Shown here: positions 1 to 9,100 of the stretch, piece after piece
Layout: the number at the start of each line of letters is the position of its first letter
Position numbering within the stretch: position 1 is the first letter of the stretch
Source of the DNA: Salvia splendens
Lineage: Eukaryota > Streptophyta > Magnoliopsida > Lamiales > Lamiaceae
DNA: 64,000 nucleotides
NCBI RefSeq assembly: GCF_004379255.2
Contig: NC_056053.1
Location: forward strand, 22,254,188 to 22,318,187
Reading direction: 5' to 3'
Made by a program: the position numbers and the translations under genes
The notes under the pieces: model-generated
What the model was told of the DNA's origin: nothing
Databases searched by the model: none
Seen by the model: the letters and a program-made list of their open reading frames with translations, nothing else

Positions 1-1295
1 ATTTAGGCTTAGATTTAGCTCCCATTTTGCGAGTTTTTTTTATACTAGCCCAATAAGTGTCTACATTTGACTCAACACCCATTTTTAAAAAATGTAATTG
101 AAAAATGGATTAAAAGTTGTTAAAATATGAGTGTCATTTATAATAGAATGAGAAATATAAGTTAGTAGAATGCGAGATCTACTTACTATTTAAGGTAAAA
201 CACTGAAAATAGACTGGTAATGGAGGGGGACAAAAATGACAAAACTAGACAGTAGACGTCGGCGACGATGAAAATGTGTTTTGAAATGACTTAAAATTCA
301 CCCAGTACTTACTAGTCGAACTTAGGAATCAAAGTGGATAGTAGATTTTGGCCATCTAACATCGTTTAGGGGGTGAAATAAAATTTTTTTTCTTTCTAAT
401 TTTCATTTTTTTTGAGTTTCTAGGATTTTCCAAACACTTATATAAATTAGTAGATATTCTTGTTTTGACTACAATTTTTATTTTATAATGTAATTTTCAT
501 TTTAAAGAATTGGGGCTTTTTTTTATAATCCTACCATTCAGTCATTTTATTTTTTTCATCAGGGAGGATACATTTTGTCGAGCTGCAAGCCATTCGCCCA
601 ATACTATCTTTATCAATTTCATTCATCTTATTCGTCAAATCCAATACTCATAAAATAACTAATGATAATGATTACTATTCTCAATAATAATAGTGTGCGG
701 ACCATGAAATATGTGAAATAATAACATAATACTCCATCCGACTTATAATAAATGGCACATAATTTAAAGAGATGTTATTTTATGTGTTAATGTGAACCAG
801 AAATTTTTCCAAAAAGATAAAAATATAATAACATTTTTTATAGAATAATTAATAAAAAAATATGACATCTATTATAGGATGAAGTACTTTCTTTTCGTCC
901 TTTTCACCCAAACATTCCATAAAAGTGCAATTAAGATGGCAGAAAGTAAAGTAATTTTGTATACTCCATTAATGATAAATTAAAGAATGATTAGACATAA
1001 ATCGATCATGTATTATTTTTTTAATCTCTTTGACAATGTATAGAATCCTCTTGTTGAGTTGGTTAAAGTTGTTAGACTGAGATGGATAAATAAACACTGT
1101 CGAATAATGACAAAATGTGGCCAAAAAGCGAGAAACGGATGAAGTTAAGGTCAGATGCATGAGGGCAAATAGTTGATGAAAATAGTCAAAATCACGAAAT
1201 GTTACCGAAAACAAGACAAATCAATGATAACTCATAACTGCGATCTGATTAATGAAATCACAAAGAAAAGTAGCACGCACAGAATTTAGAGATGG
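1..1295. other. AT-rich intergenic DNA
   Basis: No gene is recognisable here. The stretch is AT-rich with stop codons in all frames beyond about 80 codons. It contains one small MITE (listed separately). It forms the 3' flank of the exonuclease-like gene on the minus strand. Confidence 0.6.
732..884. mobile_element. Small Stowaway/Tc1-mariner-like MITE
   Basis: A 153-bp element with imperfect terminal inverted repeats: CTCCATCCGACTTATAATA at the left, and CTTCATCCTATAATAGATG when the right end is read on the minus strand. TA dinucleotides flank both ends. There is no coding capacity. The ends are diverged from the CTCCCTCCGTCC consensus of the other MITEs in this window, so this is an old copy. 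Confidence 0.55.
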
Positions 1296-1907
1296 TTATC
1301 CAAATTTGTGAATTGAAATAGTTAAGAGAAAATATTCCCAAAGGTGAATCTCCACGGCGATCAAGAAAGGAAGAAAAACAGCATGGCACGCATACTGAAT
1401 CTGCTGATGTGTGAGTTGTTGATCCTCCCAGTCGCTGTACGCCGCCGCTTCATCCATCCGCATCCCTGGAATCCCCATGATCTCCTCCGCCAGCTGCCCC
1501 ATTGTCGCTCCCCGGCCGCACCTCATGAGCGCGTACGCCGCCCTGCGCACATCCCCCACCAGGAGAGCGTGCCGCGAGCTCCATAGCATCGCCCAGATCG
1601 CATGGTCCCACAGCGCGACGCGGATGACGTTCTGGTCCATGAGGAAGCTGCGCAGAGCGTTGGGGCAGTGGTCGGCGTGGTGGAGCTGGAAGATGAGGCA
1701 GCTCGACCCCGCACAGAGCTGGAGCGTGGCGGCGTGCCTGGAGACCCACTGGACGCCCAGCCCCACCAGGAGGCAGCCTTGGCGGTAGGCATCGTGGCCG
1801 TGGATGTGGACCATTTCGCAGACCCATCTATGCGCGGTGGCTGGCTCCGAACTCACGGTGGTGCGGATCCAGTAGGAGCCGCAACGGACGTCGTAGGCCG
1901 TCGTCAT
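1296..1907 (-). CDS. WRN-like 3'-5' exonuclease domain protein lacking the catalytic acids
   Basis: Single-exon gene encoding about 203 residues of the plant Werner-syndrome-like exonuclease family (DnaQ/RNase H fold). Family landmarks are visible: the strand with LVGLGVQW, the stretch LQLCAGSSCLIFQL, the block LRSFLMDQNVIRVALWDHAI, and the C-terminal SDWEDQQLTHQQIQYAC. Active members use four acids in a DEDDy arrangement. Here the first motif reads GLGVQW instead of D-x-E, the exo II acid position reads H (or an unaligned D), and the exo III Y-x3-D reads YACHA. It is therefore probably a pseudoenzyme, although the frame is intact. An upstream in-frame ATG at 1934 exists, but a TATA-like box at 1957-1964 would place the transcription start near 1930, so the ATG at 1907 (MTTAYDV) is preferred. 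It is GC-rich compared with its surroundings. Confidence 0.75.
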   Translation of the reverse strand: MTTAYDVRCGSYWIRTTVSSEPATAHRWVCEMVHIHGHDAYRQGCLLVGLGVQWVSRHAATLQLCAGSSCLIFQLHHADHCPNALRSFLMDQNVIRVALWDHAIWAMLWSSRHALLVGDVRRAAYALMRCGRGATMGQLAEEIMGIPGMRMDEAAAYSDWEDQQLTHQQIQYACHAVFLPFLIAVEIHLWEYFLLTISIHKFG

Positions 1908-1956
1908 GATTTCTTGATCTTTCCAAGTGCACACGCTTGGATATCGTGGTAACCGC

Positions 1957-1964
1957 CTATTTAT
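1957..1964 (-). promoter_or_regulatory. TATA-like box of the exonuclease-like gene
   Basis: Read on the minus strand the sequence is GAATAAATAGG, about 50 bp before the preferred ATG at 1907. The position fits a TATA box with a short leader and supports choosing the inner ATG. Confidence 0.45.
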
Positions 1965-3045
1965 TCACCTTTGCCTTGACGCGTGGCACCCTGATTATAG
2001 AATATCTGATTTATACCTCCATGCAATACTATCTATCTATTTTCCGTTAATTAAAATGGATTTCCTAGTTCATGAGTGGGAGCAAGATGGGCTTTATGAT
2101 TAAGCACTAGTGCCAATTGAGGTGAATATAAACTCAAGAAACCAATTGTTTTTTTTTTTGTATAAAGCTCCCAACTTTGTAATTAGGAGGAAAGGCTCTA
2201 GAGTAGAGTAACAATACTATTATTAGAATGAAACCAATATGGGATTTAATACCAACTGGTCTAGCTAGATCACAATTAAAGATTAAATCAGCTGAGTTCG
2301 AGGCTATAAATATAATATGTTCGGCTAAATCAATAACAACACGTTGTCATCCAGTTGCAGATGTAGGCTTCAGTCGCCTCTAACATGATATGAAGTCATA
2401 GGTTCTTAATGAATTTGAGTATTCCTAATTACCTTCTTGCATGCATTATATGCCATCTCACGCCGTCCCACCCAAGTCTTTGCCAAGCCTAAACTAGATG
2501 TGGGCAGATAACATAATGTTTTAAGAAAATGGGTTCAACCTGAAGCAAGCAAGCAACAGTCTCATCGAAGAGATAACATCATGATGTTGCAGGCATGATG
2601 CAGAAAGGGATGTAAGTGAACTATTATAGATGCTTGTGGGAGCTTTGAAGGAATACCTGGTGCCTGAGGATATTTTCTGGGGCCGACCATCGTTCAGGCA
2701 TATAATGGCCGTTGTCTGTCCAAATTTGCTATGAGGTTCCTCTGAATTGACACCAGATTTTGTTAACATTTGATGGCTCATATTGACATGGAATTGTATT
2801 AGGATTCTAATCAAATGAAAGGTATTAGAAGAACAATTATAGTGATTAGTGAAGATACTTTAAAAAGGAGATGAAGTCGAGAATGCAGTCAAGGACCCAA
2901 GAAGGACTTACAAAAAATACTTTAGGAATATAGTACTACATAGAAAGATGAAGAGTTCACACAACAATCTTTGAAAGCTCTACCCTACATTATCAGTAAA
3001 AAGTGAAAGTGAATATAAGAGATGCAAAACACCAAAACATGTTGG
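1965..3045. other. Intergenic sequence without recognisable gene
   Basis: Nothing supportable was found. A 97-codon open frame on the minus strand (2521-2814) has no recognisable domain and probably lies in sequence 3' of the broken rsmG gene. Confidence 0.5.
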
Positions 3046-4141
3046 CTAGATAGAAGCACCCATCAAATGAATAGCTCTTTCAGCTTTTGCAACTTCCTCC
3101 TGCAAGGAGAACAAACTAAATGGAATGATATCATAATTTTGTACTAAATGATACTCTACTAGGTAATTACAGAAATGACTTAAACCCTCCATTTGAATAA
3201 ATGATACTCTACTAGGTAATTACAGAAATGACTTAAACTCTACTAGGTAATAGATGGCCCCAACCATTGTAATAAAGAAAATAAGTTGCCAATATTTACT
3301 CATTTCTTCAGCAGCTCTAGCAACTGCAATGTGATCAAAGTTCTCTCTGTAGTCAAGGTGTTGTCCTACAATCTGACTGCCCTATACAAAGATCAGATTA
3401 TGTATGAGCATACACCCTAATCGAGTGAAACATTAAAAACGTATTGATTTTAATACTGCATTAACACTAGTACTAACTACTAGGAATAGTAAGCAATACC
3501 ACAGAACAGCTAGAATAGTAGACTTCATTAAACAAACAAGCTCCACTTTGACATAAAATTCAATCTACAGATTCTAAATACTCACACTAAAAACAGAAAC
3601 AAAGCTAGAGGACATCAAAGTTCATACCTCAGGTCGATCGCGCACAATTTGCACATTCTGCAACGACATGCTCCAATTAAGAAGACGCGGCACTTATTCA
3701 AGGACTCGAACGAGGTCACTTTCCAACCTAAGCAACACAAAATCAGCCGTAAGCAGAAATATATAGAGCAAATCATTTTCCCTGAGAATCAATTCAAATC
3801 ATGATCAGTACTAGGGCATGTCATGGCCAGAATCACTCCAGGAAGTCGTACTCCACTTCCAACGTCAACAACACTCAAATTCGTCCTCTATCACCTAATT
3901 TTCATCTTTCACCGCCGTCAAATTCATACTCTAGCCAATCAAAAAACTATCGCATTCCAAAAAAAAACACGATGAAAGCTATAATGTTAATGTGTAACAC
4001 CTGGTTCCATTCGAGGAGGAGGTCAATGTAGAGACGAACTTGATGCTTTTGGCACGAAGTCAATGCCTCAAAATTGGGGATAACAGCTGCTGCGGCGGAG
4101 GCGCGTGAAAAGCCACCGGCTTCCGCTGCCGGAAAATGAGC
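3046..4141 (-). pseudogene. Truncated plastid rsmG/GidB-like 16S rRNA methyltransferase gene
   Basis: Pieces of a RsmG (GidB) 16S rRNA m7G methyltransferase gene lie on the minus strand. Exon 1 (about 4141-4001) reads FEALTSCQKHQVRLYIDLLL then EWNQ and stops at a GT donor. An exon at 3657-3628 reads NVQIVRDRPE. The next at 3381-3244 contains HLDYRENFDHIAVARAAEEM. The last at 3099-3046 reads EEVAKAERAIHLMGASI followed by a stop where the family continues for some 50 residues. The central exons with the SAM-binding glycine motif are missing between 4001 and 3657. No start codon precedes exon 1, which runs into a CACTA-type element. Plant homologues are plastid proteins. Family assignment rests on motif resemblance; the remaining splice sites look usable, so a short transcript is possible. 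Confidence 0.68.
3146..3251. repeat. 53-bp tandem duplication in an rsmG-pseudogene intron
   Basis: The segment beginning AAATGATACTCTACTAGG occurs at 3146 and again at 3199 with near-perfect identity, followed by a partial third copy (TCTACTAGGTAAT) that overlaps the 3' end of the preceding exon-like sequence. Confidence 0.8.
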
Positions 4142-4170
4142 GAAGTTTTAGTGTCGATTGTTTAATTGAG

Positions 4171-5420
4171 GAATGTATTTGAAGATTAGTGATTGCCTAA
4201 TCCGTCACTAATATCCATCACTCGTCTTTTAGTGACGGAAATATCCATCACTAAACATTGAATATCTGTCACTAAACAACATTAGTGACAGATTACCGCC
4301 GAAATGTAGCCGTAATTAAAAAGCTTGTCAATAAAAATTTTAATGACTGATTCTGTCCGCCACTAAATTTAACGACAACATTACTAGCGGAATACGTTGT
4401 TACAAAATCGATTGGGTGCTGCCTTAGCGGTACAAATTAGTGACGGACTAGGCCGTCACTACAACTGCGTTCACTAGTCTCATAGTAGTGACAAAAAGTC
4501 TGTCGCTGATTAGAGACCGACGCACGTCCATCACTAATGTCGTGTTGCGTTTTTATAGATTAGTGATTGCCTAATCCGTCACTAATCCAACATTTGGATC
4601 AGAATTTATATTTTAATTAATATTTCACCTGAATATTAAAAAAACTAAAATTAATAACCAATAAAATTAAATATGCAAAATAAACATTAATCTAGCATTT
4701 GGACAATAATTTCTATTTTAATTAATATTTCAGATGTATATTAATAAAAACCTAAAATTAGTAACCAATAAAATTAAATAAACAAAATAAACATTAAATC
4801 GAAAAATTGTGATGATTAAGTGTAAATGTTAGTAGTTAAAACAAGCAACAAAAGTATGAAATGTATGATGTCATATCCCTACAAAACAAGCAACAAAAGA
4901 GATCGTATAAAGTTTGTGATACATGGGTCATATCCCTACAGAACTGTCAGAAGCATGGCTGGACTTGTGGGCTGTCGCCATGAACAGCCTCATCGTCACA
5001 ACATCATTTTCCAACTTTGTTCTTTGCTCACGGTCAGCATTGAGCTCCTGGCGCATTTCTTCCTTTAATTCTTCCCGCAATCTTGGTGCAATTCTTGGCG
5101 CAATTCCTCTCTTATCTTAGCTCGCACAGAAGGATCTAAGCCGGTCGGGGCATGAGCATTCAATCCCGGAGTTCGTCCACCCACAAGGCTTTTTTCCAGA
5201 TTTCCAGTTCCAAACATCCTTTTCTTTTTTATCGAGCTTACCTCCAAAAACGTCATTATAATATAATGAAATAATTTACTGACGGAATTTTCCGTCACTA
5301 TGATAAAAATATAATGTTATTATTTTCAGATACTCATTTCGTCACTAGTTCGGTCAATAATTAGAGAAGGATAACTGTCCGTCACTAATTCCGTCAGTAA
5401 ATCACGCTTTTTTTGTAGTG
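4171..5420 (-). mobile_element. Decayed CACTA-type (En/Spm) element
   Basis: The right end, read on the minus strand, is CACTACAAAAAAAGCGTG, a typical plant CACTA terminus. Short subterminal motifs of the form TTAGTGACGGA recur many times in both orientations at 4170-4590 and 5270-5400, and a 29-bp segment at 4184-4212 is repeated at 4558-4586. A coding remnant of a Transposase_24-type protein lies inside. The left CACTA terminus was not found, so the element is truncated or rearranged there, next to the broken exon 1 of the rsmG pseudogene. Confidence 0.6.
4928..5298 (-). pseudogene. C-terminal remnant of a Transposase_24-type CACTA protein
   Basis: On the minus strand an open segment contains the proline/glycine stretch GGRTPGLNAHAPTGLDPSVR and then a charged helix IREELRQELHQD. 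After a frameshift it continues with QRTKLENDVVTMRLFMATAH and ends at a stop near 4928. Charged, Gln-rich coiled-coil tails of this form are typical of the accessory protein of plant CACTA elements (Transposase_24, Ptta/En/Spm). It lacks the N-terminus and has at least one frameshift, so it cannot make a full protein. Confidence 0.6.
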
Positions 5421-5800
5421 AGAGTATATAAGTACAAGATCCATATTCCATACCTTTTAGTTTTTACACTCACTTTTAATTACATATCTTAAAACCCGAA
5501 TCCAGTAAAACTAAGCCTATTTATTTCCTATTTTGTGTTACACGCTTTATGAATGTATTTTATGATTATTATGTCCAAATTAATCGTATTAGTATGCATG
5601 CAACTTAAAATTATTTCTGAAAAACAAAAGCACGTTTCAATTGAAGTGTGACCTCCAAAATTAGTGTTACAAACTCCTGTTTGCAAGAAAACCAGCTACA
5701 TCATAAAGTAGAAATTAAACCCGTATCTCTACAATAGATTAAATTTAACTAAATTGACTTTTAGTTTTTAATAGTTACTTTAAAATTAGAATAATAATTG
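5421..5800. other. Intergenic AT-rich spacer
   Basis: No gene or repeat recognised. The last five bases (AATTG) are the left target-site duplication of the copia element. Confidence 0.5.
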
Positions 5801-6047
5801 TGTCGAGAATAATTCCAGAGAATATCCTACACAAGAAAGGAAAGAAGAGTAAATCATTCTATTGCAGGTAGAAGAATCAAGATTAATGGGAATTGATACA
5901 ATTAGAATAGATTGATCTTTTCCTTAATTATCTCATATTGTACCTATAAAAAGGGATACATTGTACACAAAGAAAACATCAGAAAAAAGGAATACACAAT
6001 ACGATGTCTTCTACCAATCTCTCCTCTCTCGATTACCATCTTTAAGA
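5801..6047 (+). repeat. 5' LTR of the copia element
   Basis: Starts TGTCGAGAATAATTCC and ends CTTTAAGA. A TATA-like stretch (CTATAAAAAGG) near 5944 is the probable promoter for the genomic RNA. Confidence 0.92.
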
Positions 6048-6059
6048 TGGTATCAGAGC
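6048..6059 (+). other. Primer-binding site (initiator tRNA-Met type)
   Basis: TGGTATCAGAGC directly follows the 5' LTR. It is complementary to the 3' end of plant initiator tRNA-Met, the usual primer for copia reverse transcription. Confidence 0.9.
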
Positions 6060-6139
6060 AGGTTATTCCCCTCCAAGCCGGCCACTGCCACTAAAATCCC
6101 TATCCCTGCAAAACCAAACCAAATCAAAACCATAAAACC

Positions 6140-9100
6140 ATGTCAGATTCCGAGAACTCGGATACAGAATCTCCCCACAACACACCACAAACAACCATCC
6201 CAAACTTCCCAATGGAATTTGCTGCCCAATTCGCAGAATTTCTCAAACAAAGTCTCAGAATTCCCGAAAAATCGGACTCATCATCGACCTCACACCCACC
6301 AAACTCAAACCAACCCGAATCCTTTGGAGAAATCTCCATCAAAACCAAACTCAACGGGGATAATTACCCCCTATGGGTCAATCTCATGGAACGAGCTATT
6401 GGGGGGAAGGGATTGACTTCTCACATCGCTGGAGTTTCAAAACCTCCCCCAATCGGCGATCCCGGCTACACGAAATGGCAACAACGGGATCACTGCGTAT
6501 TCAACTGGATCATTAACAACCTCGAGACGGAACTGGTGAACGAGGTATCGAGATACGCGACTGCCAGGGACCTTTGGGAAGGTCTGGCCGTTACGTACGG
6601 AAGCGGGACTGACCCGTTCCAGATCTATGACCTACACAGACAAGCAATGACACTCAAACAGGGAAATTCGACCTTGGAAGGCCTATGGAACAAGATGCAA
6701 GATTTGTGGATATCAATTGATACCCGAGACCCCAGCCCTGCAGATGTGGAAAGTTATAACAAACGAGAACAGCGTCATCGCCTCTATCAATTTCTAAGTG
6801 CTTTGGACGACAAATATGCGAATATCAAAAGAGAAATCATGGACAAGGACCCTTTACCATCAGTCCGAAAGGCCTACGGAATGGTACGGAGGCAGGCGAT
6901 TAACGATGGTGTTCTCGGAACCACAGAACAATCAAACAGTGGAATAGGATCCGGACTCGCGGCTATCAACAGAAGCCGGCACACCCAACCACCACCGCAA
7001 CACAATCACTCTCCACACACATCGAATCGGTCGTGGAACAGTCGGAAACCAGAAGAGGATAAAAGTAAACTCACATGCTCCCACTGTGGGGGGAAGAGGC
7101 ATACTCGAGAGGGGTGCTTCCTCCGAATCGGCTATCCCGAGTGGTGGGACGAGATGAAGAAGGCAAAAGCCGCTCGAAACCGAGGCCAAGGAGGACGGGC
7201 TGCCGTCGCCGCCAATGATCAGCCGTGGAATTACGGCGACCAGGCGGCGACCCAAGGAGGACCACCAACCGGCGTCTGGACAGCCGAAAGTCAACCGTGG
7301 AATCAGGGGCCCCCGATCGCACCGGTGACTGGAGGCTGGAACGGCGAGAACCGCGCTACCAGCGTCGGCACCACCACCGGGACATCGACGAGCAGTGGGG
7401 CGCCGTCAGCCCAAAATCGCCAGGGAGAAGAAGGAGCTGCGATGTCTATTAGGGCAACAGGAGGTAATGAGGGGTTAATCGATTTTAACCCCTCAGTTTT
7501 TCAAGAGTACACTTATTTACCCCACAAATTCCCTTTATTAAGTTATGACCCCTCCAAAATCCCAGATTTATATACAAGACCCCACTCTACACAATTATTG
7601 CCCCACACACCCAATAAATCCAAAAATTTCCAAAGTAACCCCAAAAAACCCTCACACTTGGACATTGAGCCCAATATAACATGTAAAAATTCCTTCGAGG
7701 CCTTAGCTCTCTCATCCACCTATAACGAAACCCAAGACAAAGACTACCATTGGATTTTTGATTGTGGGGCCACGGACACCATGTCATTTGATATCTCTGA
7801 TTTTAAGGGAGTCTCTAGTACTCGGAAAAAGTACATTCGAACTGCTAATGGGGAAGTTGCACATGTTCAAGGGGCGGGGACCATTACCATATCACCAAAA
7901 TTGAGCCTTTCAAATTGTTTATATGTCCCTTCCCTGTCCCATAAGTTGGTGTCTGTGAGTCAAGCAACGAGGGAACTTCACTGCAACTTACTAATGAAAC
8001 CTGGATTTTGTATTTTACAGGATACGAGGACGGGGGAGATAGTTGGGCGTGGCACTGAACATCGAGGACTCTACTACGTGGATAGGATGGCTCAACAGGG
8101 TACTGCCGCGATGCTGACTCAAGGACTGACTGACAGACAGACCTGGCTTTGGCACCGTCGGTTAGGACATCCATCCATAGGATATTTACGTTTGCTTTTC
8201 CCAAAATTAGCCACTTCACATCCTTTAAATTGTGAGACATGTTTTTTGTCCAAAAGCCATCGACATTCATATAAACTCAATAATACTCGTGCGAAGTCTG
8301 TTTTCTCTTTAATTCACTCTGATGTTTGGGGCCCCGCACCTGTTACTAGTGATAATGGCTTTCGATATTTCTTGCTATTTATTGATGATTGTTCTAGAAT
8401 GACATGGGTATATTTTCTAAACTCTAAATCTGAAGTTTTTGACAAATTTACCCAATTCTATAACCTCATACAAACCCAGTACAAACAGAATATCCAAATC
8501 CTTAGATCAGATAATGGGGGAGAGTATGTGAACACCAAAATGAAAAACTTTTTGGCCGAAAAGGGCCTTATCCACCAAACCACCTGTGCTTACACACCAG
8601 AACAAAACGGGGTAGCAGAAAGGAAAAATAGGATACTCTTAGAAATAACCCGAGCTCTACTCATCGAATCCCATATCCCAACCTCTTTTTGGCCTGAAGC
8701 CGTAGCCACTGCGGTTTACCTCCTGAATCGACTTCCAACCCATGCCTTACACATGAAAACTCCCTTGGATTACCTCTCAGCCTATACAACTATACCATCA
8801 TCTCTTCTCCTCGAGCCAAAAGTGTTTGGATGCTCAGTCTTCGTTCATATCCCAAAACAGAACCGATCCAAGTTCTCCCCAAATGCGGTTAAGTGTGTTT
8901 TTTTAGGGTACGGAAAAAACCAGAAGGGATACCGTTGCTATGACCCCAAAACCCAACACCTTCACACCACCATGAATTGTGACTTTGTTGAGACTGAGTA
9001 CTTTTACCACCACCTTAGCAGTCAGGGGGAGAGAAAGAATACAGACTCGCTAAGTTGGCTCCACACATCCTCATCCCTACCTATCCCAAACCAAGTTCCG

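Noticed and set aside
1450..1952. Several long GC-rich open frames on both strands overlapping the exonuclease-like gene
   Set aside because: Only the frame with WRN-exonuclease motifs makes sense; the others are shadows of its GC-rich codons.
3046..3669. A novel 77-residue single-membrane-pass gene spliced from three minus-strand exons starting MSLQNVQIV
   Set aside because: The exons match the C-terminal half of RsmG/GidB and a further upstream exon (LYIDLLLEWNQ) belongs to the same family, so this is a deleted rsmG copy. The apparent start codon lies in an intron end.
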